64,000 bases of DNA from Xanthostigma xanthostigma (GCA_963575645.1 OY754470.1:32470501-32534500); one strand, 5' to 3'. Numbered from the stretch's first letter, positions 10,727 to 25,280 are shown. Numbers and translations: made by a program. The notes: a model not told the origin generated them from the letters alone.

Positions 10727-11725
10727 TAATATGCAGTTTGCATTTTCTTATGAGAGAATGATCTAAACCTGAATGTTATAGTGTAAATGAACTTACCTTA
10801 ATGAAATAAAGCAATTTTGCCTATAAGGACTCATTTGCATCTAATTGTCATAAAGCATATAAAAACTGCTTGTCTGCGTTAAAATAATGGTTAATATGCA
10901 GTTTGGATTTTCTTATGAGAGAATGATCCAAACCTGAATGTTATAGTGTAAATAGACTTACCTTTGTAAAATAAAGCAATTTTGCCTATAAGCACTCATT
11001 TGCACGCAATTGTCGTGATTCATGTAAAAACTGCTTGTCTGCGTTAAAATGATAGTAAATATGCAGTTTGCATTTTCTTATGAGAGAATGATCCAGACCT
11101 GAACGTTATAGTGTAAATAGACTTACTCTCATAAAATAAAGCAATTTTGCCTATAAAGATTCATTTGCACCTAATTGTCGTAAAGCATGTGAAATCTGCT
11201 TGTCTGCGTTTAAATAATGGTTAATATGCAGTTTGCATTTTCTTATGAGAGAATGATCCAAACCTGAATGTTATAGTGTAAATAGACTTACCTTTGTAAA
11301 ATAAAGCAATTTTGCTTATAAGGACTCATTTGCACGCAATTGTCGTGAAGCATATAAAAACTGCTTGTCTGCGTTAAAATAATGGTTAATATGCAGTTTG
11401 CATTTTCTTATGAGAGAATGATCCAAACCTGAATGTTATAGTGAAAGTAGACTTACCTTTGTGAAATAAAACAATTTTGCCTTTAAGGACTTACTTCCAC
11501 CTAATTGTCGTAAAACATGTGAAAACTGCTTGTCTGCGTGAAAATGACAGTAAATATGCAGTTTGCATTTTCTTATGAGAGAATGATCCAAACCTGAATG
11601 TGATAGTGTAAATAGACTTACCTTTGTAAAATAAAGCAATTTTGCTTATAAGGACTCATTTGCACGCAATTGTCGTGAAGCATATAAAAACTGCTTGTAT
11701 GCGTTAAAATAATGTATAATATGCA
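10727..11725 (+). repeat. Mosaic monomers between long HOR and 13-mer HOR
   Basis: About six monomers linking the two HOR types. The run includes a subtype 3-like monomer with aaatgaac and gcatctaattg, an agcactc/gattcatg monomer, the gaacgttatag branch of subtype 4, and two subtype 1/subtype 2 pairs. The same order from atccagacc onward is found at 59883-60517. Within this stretch the minus strand at 11436-11639 is open for 67 codons, which I regard as chance. Confidence 0.7.
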
Positions 11726-14700
11726 GTTTGCATTTTCGTATGAGAGAATGATCCAAACCTGAATGTTTTAGTGTAAATAGACTTACCCTCATGAAATAAA
11801 GCAATTTTGCCTATAAAGACTCATTTGCACCTAATTGTCGTAAAGCATGTAAACACTGCTTCTCTGCGTTTAAATAATGGTTAATATGCAGTTTGCATTT
11901 TCTTATGAGAGAAAGATCCAAACCTGAATGTTATAGTGTAAATAGACTTACCTTAATGAAATAAAGCAATTTTGCCTATAAGGACTCATTTGCCCCTAAT
12001 TGTCATAAAGCATGTAAAAACTGCTTGTATGCGTTAAAATAATGGTTAATATGCCGTTTGCATTTTCTTATGAGAGAAGGATCCAAACCTGAATGTTATA
12101 GTGTAAATAGACTTACCTTTGTAAAATAAAGCAATTTTGCCCATAAGGACTCATTTGCACGCAATTGTCGTGAAGCATATAAAAACTGCTTGTCTGCGTT
12201 AAAATAATGGTTAATATGCAGTTTGCATTTTCTTATGAGAGAATGATCCAAACCTGAATGTTATAGTGAAAGTAGACTTACCTTTGTGAAATAAAACAAT
12301 TTTGCCTTTAAGGACTTATTTCCACCTAATTGTCGTAAAACATGTGAAAACTGCTTGTCTGCGTGAAAATGATAGTAAATATGCAGTTTGCATTTTCTTA
12401 TGAGAGAATGATCCAAACTTGAATGTTATAGTGTAAATAGACTTACCTTTGTAAAATAAAGCAATTTTGCTTATAAGGACTCATTTGCACGCAATTGTCG
12501 TGAAGCATATAAAAACTGCTTGTCTGCGTTAAAATAATGGTTAATATGCAGTTTGCATTTTCTTATGAGAGAATGATCCAAACCTGAATGTTATAGTGAA
12601 AGTAGACTTACCTTTGTGAAATAAAACAATTTTGCCTTTAAGGACTTATTTCCAACTAATTGTCGTAAAACATGTGAAAACTGCTTGTCTGCGTGAAAAT
12701 GATAGTAAATATGCAGTTTGCATTTTCTTATGAGAGAAAGATCCAAACCTGAATGTTATAGTGTAAATAGACTTACCTTCATGAAATAAAGCAATTTTGC
12801 CTATAAGGACTCATTTGCCCCTAATTGTCATAAAGCATGTAAAAACTGCTTGTATGCGTTAAAATAATGTATAATATGCAGTTTGCATTTTCTTATGAGA
12901 GAATGATCCAAACCTGAATGTTATAGTGAAAATAGACTTACCTTTGTAAAATAAAGCCTTTTTGCCTATAAGGACTCATTTGCACGCAATTGTCGTGAAG
13001 CATGTAAAAACTGCTTGTCTGCGTTAAAATAATGGTTAATATGCAGTTTGCATTTTCTTATGAGAGAATGATCCAAACCTGAATGTTATAATGTAAATAG
13101 ACTTACCCTCATGAAATAAAGCAATTTTGCCTATAAAGACTCATTTGCACCTAATTGTCATAAAGCATGTAAAAACTGCTTGTATGCGTTAAAATGATAG
13201 TAAATATGCAGTTTGCATTTTCTTATGAGAGAATGACCCAAACCTGAATGGTATAGTGTAAATAGACTTACCCTCATGAAATAAAGCAATTTTGCCTATA
13301 AAGACTCATTTGCACCTAATTGTCGTAAAGCATGTAAAAACTGCTTGTCTGCGTTTAAATAATGGTTAATATGCAGTTTGCATTTTCTTATGAGAGAATG
13401 ATCCAAACCTGAATGTTATAGTGTAAATAGACTTACCTTCATGAAATAAAGCAATTTTGCCTATAAGGACTCATTTGCCCCTAATTGTCATAAAGCATGT
13501 AAAAACTGCTTTGATGCGTTAAAATAATGGTTAATATGCAAATTGCATTTTCTTATGAGAGAATGATCCAAACCTGAATGTTATAGTGTAAATAGACTTA
13601 CCTTTGTAAAATAAAGCAATTTTGCCTATAAGGACTCATTTGCACGCAATTGTCGTGAAGCATGTATAAACTGCTTGTCTGCGTGAAAATGATAGTAAAT
13701 ATGCAGTTTGCATTTTCTTATGAGAGAATGATCCAAACCTGAATGTTATAATGTAAATAGAGTTACCTTTGTAAAATAAAGCAATTTTGCCTATAAGGAC
13801 TTATTTGCACGCAATTGTCGTGAAGCATGTAAAAAGTAAAAACTGCTTGTCTGCGTGAAAATGATAGTAAATATGCAGTTTGCATTTTCTTATGAGAGAA
13901 TGATCCAAACCTGAATGTTATAGTGTAAATAGACTTACCTTTGTAAAATAAAGCAATTTTGCCTATAAGGACTCATTTGCACGCAATTGTCGTGAAGCAT
14001 GTAAAAACTGCTTGTATGCGTTAAAATGATAGTAAATATGCAGTTTGCATTTTCTTATGAGAGAAGGATCCAAACCTGAATGTTATAGTGTAAATAGACT
14101 TACCTTCATGAAATAAAGCAATTTTGCTTATAAGGACTCATTTGCACGCAATTGTCGTGAAGCATATAAAAACTGCTTGTCTGCGTTAAAATAATGGTTA
14201 ATATGCAGTTTGCATTTCTTATGAGAGAATGATCCAAACCTGAATGTTATAGTGAAAGTAGACTTACCTTTGTGAAATAAAACAATTTTGCCTTTAAGGA
14301 CTTATTTCCACCTAATTGTCGTAAAACATGTGAAAACTGCTTGTCTGCGTGAAAATGATAGTAAATATGCAGTTTGCATTTTCTTATGAGAGAATGATCC
14401 AAACCTGAATGTTATAGTGTAAATAGACTTACCTTTGTAAAATAAAGCAATTTTGCTTATAAGGACTCATTTGCACGCAATTGTCGTGAAGCATATAAAA
14501 ACTGCTTGTCTGCGTTAAAATAATGGTTAATATGCAGTTTGCATTTTCTTATGAGAGAATGATCCAAACCTGAATGTTATAGTGAAAGTAGACTTACCTT
14601 TGTGAAATAAAACAATTTTGCCTTTAAGGACTTATTTCCACCTAATTGTCGTAAAACATGTGAAAACTGCTTGTCTGCGTGAAAATGATAGTAAATATGC

Positions 14701-15208
14701 AGTTTGCATTTTCTTATGAGAGAATGATCCAAACCTGAATGTTATAGTGTAAATGAACTTACCTTAATGAAATAAAGCAATTTTGCCTATAAGGACTCAT
14801 TTGCCCCTAATTGTAATAAAGCATGTAAAAACTGCTTGTATGCGTTAAAATAATGGTTAATATGCAGTTAGCATTTTCTTATGAGAGAAGGATCCAAACC
14901 TGAATGTTATAGTGTAAATAGACTTACATTTGTAAAATAAAGCAATTTTGCTTATAAGGACTCATTTGCACGCAATTGTCGTGAAGCATATAAAAATTGC
15001 TTGTCTGCGTTGAAATAATGGTTAATATGCAGTTTGCATTTTCTTATGAGAGAATGATCCAAACCTGAATGTTATAGTGTAAATAGACTTACCTTCATGA
15101 ATTCAAGCAATTTTGCCTATAAGGACTCATTTGCCCCTAATTGTCATAAAGCATGTAAAAACTGCTTGTATGCGTTAAAATAATGGTTAATATGCAGTTT
15201 GCATTTTC
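11091..15208 (+). repeat. Segmental block B, copy 1
   Basis: Matches 59883-64000 at a constant offset of 48,792 bp. Diagnostic rare forms shared by both are atccagacctgaacg with acttactctc (11091 and 59883), gaatgtgatag (near 11600 and 60391), gtaaacactgcttctc and ctgctttgatg. The constant offset means no net indel across about 4.1 kb, which is unusual here and suggests a fairly recent copy. The match may continue past the right edge of the window. Confidence 0.85.
11726..13877 (+). repeat. 13-monomer HOR, copy 1 (2,152 bp)
   Basis: Thirteen monomers, twelve of 165 bp and one of 172 bp, total 2,152 bp. Ordered markers are cattttcgtatg, gtaaacactgcttctc, ccttaatg, atgccgttt, gcccataagg, tttccaacta (12651), aaagcctttttgcc (12957), ctgctttgatg (13506), gtataaactgc and the 7-bp insert near 13834. 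The same 2,152-bp length is found at 25281-27432 and 60518-62669. Private changes include gaatggtatag near 13247 and gcaaattgc near 13549. Confidence 0.9.
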
Positions 15209-18200
15209 TTATGAGAGAAGAATCCACACCTGAATGTTATAGTGTAAATAGACTTACCTTTGTAAAATAAAGCAATTTTGCTTATAAGGACTCATTTGCA
15301 CGCAATTGTCGTGAAGCATATAAAAACTGCTTGTCTGCGTTGAAATAATGGTTAATATGCAGTTTGCATTTTCTTATGAAAGAATGATCCAAACCTGAAT
15401 GTTATAGTGAAAGTAGACTTACCTTTATGAAATAAAACAATTTTGCCTTTAAAGACTTATTTCCACCTAATTGTCGTAAAACATGTGAAAACTGCTTGTC
15501 TGCGTGAAAATGATAGTAAATATGCAGTTTGCATTTTCTTATGAGAGAATGATCCAAACCTGAATGTTATAGTGTAAATGAACTTACCTTAATGAAATAA
15601 AGCAATTTTGCCTATAAGGACTCATTTGCATCTAATTGTCATAAAGCATGTAAAAACTGCTTGTATGGGTTAAAATAATGGTTAATATGCAGTTTGCATT
15701 TTCTTATGAGAGAATGATCTAAACCTGAATGTTATAGTGTAAATAGACTTATCTTTGTAAAATAAAGCAATTTTGCCTATAAGCACTCATTTGCACGCAA
15801 TTGTCGTGATTCATGTAAAAACTGCTTGTCTGCGTTAAAATGATAGTAAATATGCAGTTTGCATTTTCTTATGAGAGAATGATCCAAACCTGAATGTTAT
15901 AGTGTAAATAGACTTACCTTTGTAAAATAAAGCAATTTTGCCTATAAGGACTTATTTGCACGCAATTGTCGTGAAGCATGTAAAAACAGCTTGTCTGCGT
16001 TAAAATAATGGTTAATATGCAGTTTACATTTTCTTATGAGAGAATGATCCAAACCTGAAAGTTTTAGTGTAAATAGACTTACCCTCATGAAATAAAGCAA
16101 TTTTGCCTATAAAGACTCATTTGCACCTAATTGTCATAAAGCATGTAAAAACTGCTTGTATGCGTTAAAATGATAGTAAATATGCAGTTTGCATTTTCTT
16201 ATGAGAGAATGATCCAAACCTGAATGTTATAGTGTAAATAGACTTACCTTTGTAAAATAAAGCAATTTTGCCTATAAGGACTCATTTGCACGCAATTGTC
16301 GTGAAGCATGTAAAAACTGCTTGTCTGCGTTTAAATAATGGATAATATGCAGTTTGCATTTTCTTATAAGAGAATGATCCAAACCTGAATGTTATAGTGT
16401 AAATAGACTTACCTTCATGAAATAAAGCAATTTTGCCTATAAGGACTCATTTGCCCCTAATTGTCATAAAGCATGTAAAAACTGCTTGTATGCGTTAAAA
16501 TAATGGTTAATATGCAGTTTGCATTTTCTTATGAGAGAATGATCCAAACCTGAATGTTATAGTGAAAATAGACTTACCTTTGTAAAATAACGCAATTTTG
16601 CCTATAAGGACTCATTTGCACGCAATTGTCGTGAAGCATGTAAAAACTGCTTGTCTGCGTTAAAATAATGGTTAATATGCAGTTTGCATTTTCTTATGAG
16701 AGAATGATCCAAACCTGAATGTTTTAGTGTAAATAGACTTACCCTCATAAAATAAAGCAATTTTGCCTATAAGGACTTATTTGCCCCTTATTGTCATAAA
16801 GCATGTAAAAACTGCTTATATGCGTTAAAATAATGTATAATATGCAGTTTGCATTTTCTTATGAGAGAATGATCCAAACCTGAATGTTTTAGTGTAAATA
16901 GACTTACCCTCATGAAATAAAGCAATTTTGCCTATAAAGACTCATTTGCACCTAATTGTCGTAAAGCATGTAAAAACTGCTTGTCTGCGTTTAAATAATG
17001 GTTAATATGCAGTTTGCATTTTCTTATGAGAGAAAGATCCAAACCTGAATGTTATAGTGTAAATAGACTTACCTTAATGAAATAAAGCAATTTTGCCTAT
17101 AAGGACTCATTTGCCCCTAATTGTCATAAAGCATGTAAAAACTGCTTGTATGCGTTAAAATAATGGTTAATATGCCGTTTGCATTTTCTTATGAGAGAAG
17201 GATCCAAACCTGAATGTTATAGTGTAAATAGACTTACCTTTGTAAAATAAAGCAATTTTGCTTATAAGGACTCATTTGCACGCAATTGTCGTGAAGCATA
17301 TAAAAACTGCTTGTCTGCGTTAAAATAATGGTTAATATGCAGTTTGCATTTCTTATGAGAGAATGATCCAAACTTGAATGTTATAGTGAAAGTAGACTTA
17401 CCTTTGTGAAATAAAACAATTTTGCCTTTAAGGACTTATTTCCACCTAATTGTCGTAAAACATGTGAAAACTGCTTGTCTGCGTGAAAATGATAGTAAAT
17501 ATGCAGTTTGCATTTTCTTATGAGAGAATGCTCCAAACCTGAATGTTATAGTGTAAATAGACTTACCTTTGTAAAATAAAGCAATTTTGCTTATAAGGAC
17601 TCATTTGCACGCAATTGTCGTGAAGCATATAAAAACTGCTTGTCTGCGTTAAAATAATGGTTAATATGCAGTTTGCATTTTCTTATGAGAGAATGATCCA
17701 AACCTGAATGTTATAGTGAAAGTAGACTTACCTTTGTGAAATAAAACAATTTTGCCTTTAAGGACTTATTTCCACCTAATTGTCGTAAAACATGTGAAAA
17801 CTGCTTGTCTGCGTGAAAATGATAGTAAATATGCAGTTTGCATTTTCTAATGAGAGAAAGATCCAAACCTGAATGGTATAGTGTAAATAGACTTACCTTC
17901 ATGAAATAAAGCAATTTTGCCTATAAGGACTCATTTGCCCCTAATTGTCATAAAGCATGTAAAAACTGCTTGTATGCGTTAAAATAATGTATAATATGCA
18001 GTTTGCATTTTCTTATGAGAGAATGATCCAAACCTGAATGTTATAGTGAAAATAGACTTACCTTTGTAAAATAAAGCCTTTTTGCCTATAAGGACTCATT
18101 TGCACGCAATTGTCGTGAAGCATGTAAAAACTGCTTGTCTGCGTTAAAATAATGGTTAATATGCAGTTTGCATTTTCTTATGAGAGAATGATCCAAACCT

Positions 18201-20020
18201 GAATGTTATAGTGTAAATAGACTTACCCTCATGAAATAAAGCAATTTTGCCTATAAAGACTCATTTGCACCTAATTGTCATAAAGCATGTAAAAACTGCT
18301 TGTATGCGTTAAAATGATAGTAAATATGCAGTTTGAATTTTCGTATGAGAGAATGACCCAAACCTGAATGTTATAGTGTAAATAGACTTACCCTCATGAA
18401 ATAAAGCAATTTTGCCTATAAAGACTCATTTGCACCTAATTGTCGTAAAGCATGTAAAAACTGCTTGTCTGCGTTTAAATAATGGTTAATATGCAGTTTG
18501 CATTTTCTTATGAGAGAATGACCCAAACCTGAATGTTATAGTGTAAATAGACTTAATTTCATGAAATAAAGCAATTTTGCCTATTAGGACTCATTTGCCC
18601 CTAATTGTCATAAAGCATGTAAAAACTGCTTTAATGCGTTAAAATAATGGTTAATATGCAGATTGCATTTTCTTATGAGAGAATGATCCAAACCTGAATG
18701 TTATAGTGTAAATAGACTTACCTTTGTAAAATAGAGCAATTTTGCCTATAAGGACTCATTTGCACGCAATTGTCGTGAAGCATGTAAAAACTGCATGTCT
18801 GCGTGAAAATGATAGTAAATATGCAGTTTGCATTTTCTTATGAGAGAATGATCCAAACCTTAATGTTATATTGTAAATAGAGTTACCTTTGTAAAATAAA
18901 GCAATTTTGCCTATAAAGACTTATTTGCACGCAATTGTCGTGAAGCATGTAAAAAGTAAAAACTGCTTGTCTGCGTGATAATGATAGTAAATATGCAGTT
19001 TGCATTTTCTTATGAGAGAATGATCCAAACCTGAATGTTATAGTGTAAATAGACTAACCTTTGTAAAATAAAGCAATTTAGCCTATAAGGACTCATTTGC
19101 ACGCAATTGTCGTGAAGCATGTAAAAACTGCTTGTCTGCGTTAAAATAATGGTTAATATGCAGTTTACATTTTCTTATGAGAGAATGATCCAAACCTGAG
19201 AGTTTTAGTGTAAATAGACTTACCCTCATGAAATAAAGCAATTTTGCCTATAAAGACTCATTTGCACCTAATTGTCGTAAAGCATGTAAAAACTGCTTGT
19301 CTGCGTTTAAATAATGGTTAATATGCAGTTTGCATTTTCTTATGAGAGAATGATCCAAACCTGAATGTTATAGTGTAAATAGACTTACCTTCATGAAATA
19401 AAGCAATTTTGCCTATAAGGACTCATTTGCCCCTTATTGTCATAAAGCATGTAAAAACTGCTTGTATGCGTTAAAATAATGTATAATATGCAGTTTGCAT
19501 TTTCTTATGAGAGAATGATCCAAACCTGAATGTTATAGTGAAAATAGACTTACCTTTGTAAAATAAAGCAATTTTGCCTATGAGGACTCATTTGCACGCA
19601 ATTGTCGTGAAGCATGTAAAAACTGCTTGTTTCCGTAAAAATGATAGTAAATATGCAGTTTGCATTTTCTTATGAGAGAATGATCCAAACCTAAATGTTA
19701 TAGTGTAAATAGACTTACCCTCATGAAATAAAGCAATTTTGCCTATAAAGACTCATTTGCACCTAATTGTCGTAAAGCATGTAAAAACTGCTTGTCTGCG
19801 TTTAAATAATGGTTAATATGCAGTTTGCATTTTCTTATGAGAGAAAGATCCAAACCTGAATGTTATAGTGTAAATAGACTTACCTTCATGAAATAAAACA
19901 ATTTTGCCTATAAGGACTCATTTGCCCCTAATTGTCATAAAGCATGTAAAAACTGCTTGTATGCGTTAAAATAATGGTTAATATGCAGTTTGCATTTTCT
20001 TATGAGAGAAGGATCCAAAC
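13878..20020 (+). repeat. Segmental block A, copy 2
   Basis: Second copy of 1-6150. It follows directly on the 13-mer HOR ending at 13877. Its private differences include tacatttgt near 14927, gaatccacacc near 15225 and acttaatttcatg near 18552, showing some independent divergence. At about 20020 it switches into 13-mer-type sequence matching 12088 onward at an offset of 7,932 bp, so the right edge is a recombination or conversion junction. Confidence 0.85.
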
Positions 20021-21809
20021 CTGAATGTTATAGTGTAAATAGACTTACCTTTGTAAAATAAAGCAATTTTGCTCATAAGGACTCATTTGCACGCAATTGT
20101 CGTGAAGCATATAAAAACTGCTTGTCTGCGTTAAAATAATGGTTAATATGCAGTTTGCATTTTCTTATGAGAGAATGATCCAAACCTGAATGTTATAGTG
20201 AAAGTAGACTTACCTTTGTGAAATAAAACAATTTTGCCTTTAAGGACTTATTTCCACCTAATTGTCGTAAAACATGTGAAAACTGCTTGTCTGCGTGAAA
20301 ATGATAGTAAATATGCAGTTTGCTTTTTCTTATGAGAGAATGATCCAAACCTGAATGTTATAGTGTAAATAGACTTACCTTTGTAAAATAAAGCAATTTT
20401 GCTTATAAGGACTCATTTGCACGCAATTGTCGTGAAGCATATAAAAACTGCTTGTCTGCGTTAAAATAATGGTTAATATGCAGTTTGCATTTTCTTATGA
20501 GAGAATGATCCAAACCTGAATGTTATAGTGAAAGTAGACTTACCTTTGTGAAATAAAACAATTTTGCCTTTAAGGACTTATTTCCAACTAATTGTCGTAA
20601 AACATGTGAAAACTGCTTGTCTGCGTGAAAATGAGAGTAAATATGCAGTTTGCATTTTCTTATGAGAGAAAAATTTAAACCTGAATGTTATAGTGTAAAT
20701 AGACTTACCTTCATGAAATAAAGCAATTTTGCCTATAAGGACTCATTTGCCCCTAATTGTCATAAAGCATGTAAAAACTGCTTGTATGCGTTAAAATAAT
20801 GTATAATATGCAGTTTGCATTTTCTTATGAGAGAATGATCCAAACCTGAATGTTATAGTGAAAATAGACTTACCTTTGTAAAATAAAGCCTTTTTGCCTA
20901 TAAGGACTCATTTGCACGCAATTGTCGTGAAGCATGTAAAAACTGCTTGTCTGCGTTAAAATAATGGTTAATATGCAGTTTGCATTTTCTTATGAGAGAA
21001 TGATCCAAACCTGAATGTTATAATGTAAATAGACTTACCCTCATGAAATAAAGCAATTTTGCCTATAAAGACTCATTTGCACCTAATTGTCATAAAGCAT
21101 GTAAAAACTGCTTGTATGCGTTAAAATGATAGTAAATATGCAGTTTGCATTTTCTTATGAGAGAATGACCCAAACCTGAATGTTATAGTGTAAATAGACT
21201 TACCCTCATGAAATAAAGCAATTTTGCCTATAAAGACTCATTTGCACCTAATTGTCGTAAAGCATGTAAAAACTGCTTGTCTGCGTTTAAATAATGGTTA
21301 ATATGCAGTTTGCATTTTCTTATGAGAGAATGATCCAAACCTGAATGTTATAGTGTAAATAGACTTATCTTCATGAAATAAAGCAATTTTGCCTATAAGG
21401 ACTCATTTGCCCCTAATTGTCATAAAGCATGTAAAAACTGCTTTGATGCGTTAAAATAATGGTTAATATGCAGATTGCATTTTCTTATGAGAGAATGATC
21501 CAAACCTGAATGTTATAGTGTAAATAGACTTACCTTTGTAAAATAAAGCAATTTTGCCTATAAGGACTCATTTGCACGCAATTGTCGTGAAGCATGTATA
21601 AACTGCTTGTCTGCGTGAAAATGATAGTAAATATGCAGTTTGCATTTTCTTATGAGAGAATGATCCAAACCTGAATGTTATAATGTAAATAGAGTTACCT
21701 TTGTAAAATAAAGCAATTTTGCCTATAAGGACTTATTTGCACGCAATTGTCGTGAAGCATGTAAAAAGTAAAAACTGCTTGTCTGCGTGAAAATGATAGT
21801 AAATATGCA
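20020..21809 (+). repeat. 13-monomer HOR, partial copy joined to block A
   Basis: Matches 12088-13877 at a constant offset of 7,932 bp: tttccaacta is at 20583 and ctgctttgatg near 21438. The first two or so monomers of the HOR are missing, because long-HOR sequence runs in from the left up to about 20,020. The private stretch gagaaaaatttaaacc near 20668 is unusual. The block is followed at 21810 by the same monomer that follows the full copies. Confidence 0.83.
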
Positions 21810-24800
21810 GTTTGCATTTTCTTATGAGAGAATGATCCAAACCTGAATGTTATAGTGTAAATAGACTTACCTTTGTAAAATAAAGCAATTTTGCCTATAA
21901 GGACTCATTTGCACGCAATTGTCGTGAAGCATGTAAAAACTGCTTGTATGCGTTAAAATGATAGTAAATATGCAGTTTGCATTTTCTTATGAGAGAAGGA
22001 TCCAAACCTGAATGTTATAGTGTAAATAGACTTACCTTCATGAAATAAAGCAATTTTGCCTATAAGGACTTATTTGCCCCTTATTGTCATAAAGCATGTA
22101 AAAACTGCTTGTATGCGTTAAAATAATGTATAATATGCAGTTTGCATTTTATTATGAGAGAATGATCCAAACCTGAATGTTATAATGTAAATAGACTTAC
22201 CTTTGTAAAATAAAGCAATTTTGCCTATAAGGACTTATTTGCACGCAATTGTCGTGAAGCATGTAAAAAGTAAAAACTACTTGTCTGCGTGAAAATGATA
22301 GTAAATATGCAGTTTGCATTTTCTTATGAGAGAATGATCCAAACCTGAATGTTATAGTGTAAATAGACTTACCTTTGTAAAATAAAGCAATTTTGCCTAT
22401 AAGGACTCTTTTGCACGCAATTGTCGTGAAGCATGTAAAACTGCTTGTCTGCGTTAAAATAATGGTTAATATGCAGTTTACATTTTCTTATGAGAGAATG
22501 ATCCAAACCTGAAAGTTTTAGTGTAAATAGACTTACCCTCATGAAATAAAGCAATTTTGCCAATAAAGACTCATTTGCACCTAATTGTCATAAAGCATGT
22601 AAAAACTGCTTGTATGCGTTAAAATGATAGTAAATATGCAGTTTGCATTTTCTTATGAGAGAATGATCCAAACCTGAATGTTATAGTGTAAATAGACTTA
22701 CCTTCATGAAATAAAGCAATTTTGCCTATAAAGACTCATTTGCACCTAATTGTCGTAAAGCATGTAAAAACTGCTTGTCTGCGTTTAAATAATGGTTAAT
22801 ATGCAGTTTGCATTTTCTTATGAGAGAAAGATCCAAACCTGAATGTTATAGTGTAAATAGACTTACCTTAATGAAATAAAGCAATTTTGCCTATAAGGAC
22901 TCATTTGCCCCTAATTGTCATAAAGCATGTAAAAACTGCTTGTATGCGTTAAAATAATGGTTAATATGCCGTTTGCATTTTCTTATGAGAGAAGGATCCA
23001 AACCTGAATGTTTTAGTGTAAATAGACTTACCCTCATGAAATAAAGCAATTTTGCCTATAAAGACTCATTTGCACCTAATTGTCGTAAAGCATGTAAACA
23101 CTGCTTCTCTGCGTTTAAATAATGGTTAATATGCAGTTTGCATTTTCTTATGAGAGAAAGATCCAAACCTGAATGTTATAGTGTAAATAGACTTACCTTA
23201 ATGAAATAAAGCAATTTTGCCTATAAGGACTCATTTGCCCCTAATTGTCATAAAGCATGTAAAAACTGCTTGTATGCGTTAAAATAATGTATAATATGCA
23301 GTTTGCATTTTCGTATGAGAGAATGATCCAAACCTGAATGTTTTAGTGTAAATAGACTTACTCTCATGAAATAAAGCAATTTTGCCTATAAAGACTCATT
23401 TGCACCTAATTGTCGTAAAGCATGTAAAAACTGCTTGTCTGCGTTTAAATAATGGTTAATATGCAGTTTGCATTTTCTTATGAGAGAAAGATCCAAACCT
23501 GAATGTTATAGTGTAAATAGACTTACCATCATGAAATAAAACAATTTTGCCTATAAGGACTCATTTGCCCCTAATTGTCATAAAGCATGTAAAAACTGCT
23601 TGTATGCGTTAAAATAATGGTTAATATGCAGTTTGCATTTTCTTATGAGAGAAGGATCCAAACCTGAATGTTATAGTGTTAATAGACTAACCTTTGTAAA
23701 ATAAAGCAATTTTGCTTATAGTGACTCATTTGCACGCAATTGTCGTGAAGCATATAAAAACTGCTTGTCTGCGTTAAAATAATGGTTAATATGCAGTTTG
23801 CATTTTCTTATGAGAGAATGATCCAAACCTGAATGTTATAGTGAAAGTAGACTTACCTTTGTGAAATAAAACAATTTTGCCTTTAAGGACTTACTTCCAC
23901 CTAATTGTCGTAAAACATGTGAAAACTGCTTGTCTGCGTGAAAATGATAGTAAATATGCAGTTTGCATTTTCTTATGAGAGAAAGATCCAAACCTAAATG
24001 TTATAGTGTAAATAGACTTACCTTCATGAAATAAAGCAATTTTGCCTATAAGGACTCATTTGCCCCTAATTGTCATAAAGCATGTAAAAACTGCTTGTAT
24101 GCGTTAAAATAATGGTTAATATGCAGTTTGCATTTTCTTATGAGAGAATGATCCAAACCTGAATGTTATAGTGTAAATAGACTTACCTTTGTAAAATAAA
24201 GCAATTTTGCCTATAAGGACTCATTTGCACGCAATTGTCGTGAAGCATGTAAAAACTGCTTGTCTGCGTGAAATTGATAGTAAATATGCAGTTTGCATTT
24301 TCTTATGAGAGAATGATCCAAACCTGAACGTTATAGTGTAAATAGACTTACCCTCATAAAATAAAGCAATTTTGCCTATAAAGATTCATTTGCACCTAAT
24401 TGTCGTAAAGCATGTGAAATCTGCTTGTCTGCGTTTAAATAATGGTTAATATGCAGTTTGCATTTTCTTATGAGAGAATGATCCAAACCTGAAAGTTGTA
24501 GTGTAAATAGACTTACCCTCATGAAATAAAGCAATTTTGCCTATAAAGACTCATTTGCACCTAATTGTCATAAAGCATGTAAAAACTGCTTGTATGCGTT
24601 AAAATGATAGTAAATATGCAGTTTGCATTTTCTTATGAGAGAATGATCCAAACCTGAATGTTATAGTGTAAATAGACTTACCTTTGTAAAATAAAGCAAT
24701 TTTGCCTATGAGGACTCATTTGCACGCAATTGTCGTAAAGCATGTAAAAACTGCTTGTCTGCGTGAAAATGATAGTAATTATGCAGTTTTCATTTTCCTA

Positions 24801-25280
24801 TGAGAGAATGATCCAAACCTGAATGTTATAGTGAAAATAGACTTACCTTTGTAAAATAACGCAATTTTGCCTATAAGGACTCATTTGCACGCAATTGTCG
24901 TGAAGCATGTAAAAACTGCTTGTCTGCGTTAAAATAATGGTTAATATGCAGTTTGCATTTTGTTATGAGAGAAAGATCCAAACCTGAATGTTCTAGTATA
25001 AATAGACTTACCTTAATGAAATAAAGCAATTTTGCCTATAAGGACTCATTTGCCCCTAATTGTCATAAAGCATGTAAAAACTGCTTGTATGCGTTAAAAT
25101 AATGGTTAATATGCCGTTTGCATTTTCTTATGAGAGAAAGATCCAAACCTAAATGTTATAGTGTAAATAGACTTACCCTCATAAAATAAAGCAATTTTGC
25201 CTATAAGGACTTATTTGCCCCTTATTGTCATAAAGCATGTAAAAACTGCTTGTATGCGTTAAAATAATGTATAATATGCA
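21810..25280 (+). repeat. Mosaic block with copy 0 of the 'tttattatg' segment (22140 onward)
   Basis: After the leader monomer at 21810, a monomer with gcattttattatg starts at 22140 and begins a segment shared with 47137 and 55811. Common markers are ggactcttttgc with catgtaaaactgc (a one-base deletion near 22437), gtttacattttc, gaaagttttag, accatcatg (near 23525), gaacgttatag, gaaagttgtag and agtaattatgcagttttc (near 24775). Relative to the other copies, about four extra monomers lie between 22803 and 23462. They include the atgccgttt and cattttcgtatg monomers. Confidence 0.75.

Noticed and set aside
11436-11639. Minus-strand open frame of 67 codons, with a near-identical one at 17711-17914
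   Set aside because: Both are the same part of two satellite monomers read backwards, starting at TTG. There is no promoter, no domain and no codon bias beyond the repeat.
11726-11760. CENP-B box in the cattttcgtatgagag variant
   Set aside because: TTCG followed by four bases and A fits the left half, but the required CGGG on the right is absent.
22369-22563. Minus-strand open frame of 61-64 codons, repeated at 47366-47551 and 56040-56225
   Set aside because: The three copies come from block duplication of one monomer pair in which a one-base deletion (catgtaaaactgc) opens the frame. Starts are TTG, unlikely in a eukaryotic gene.
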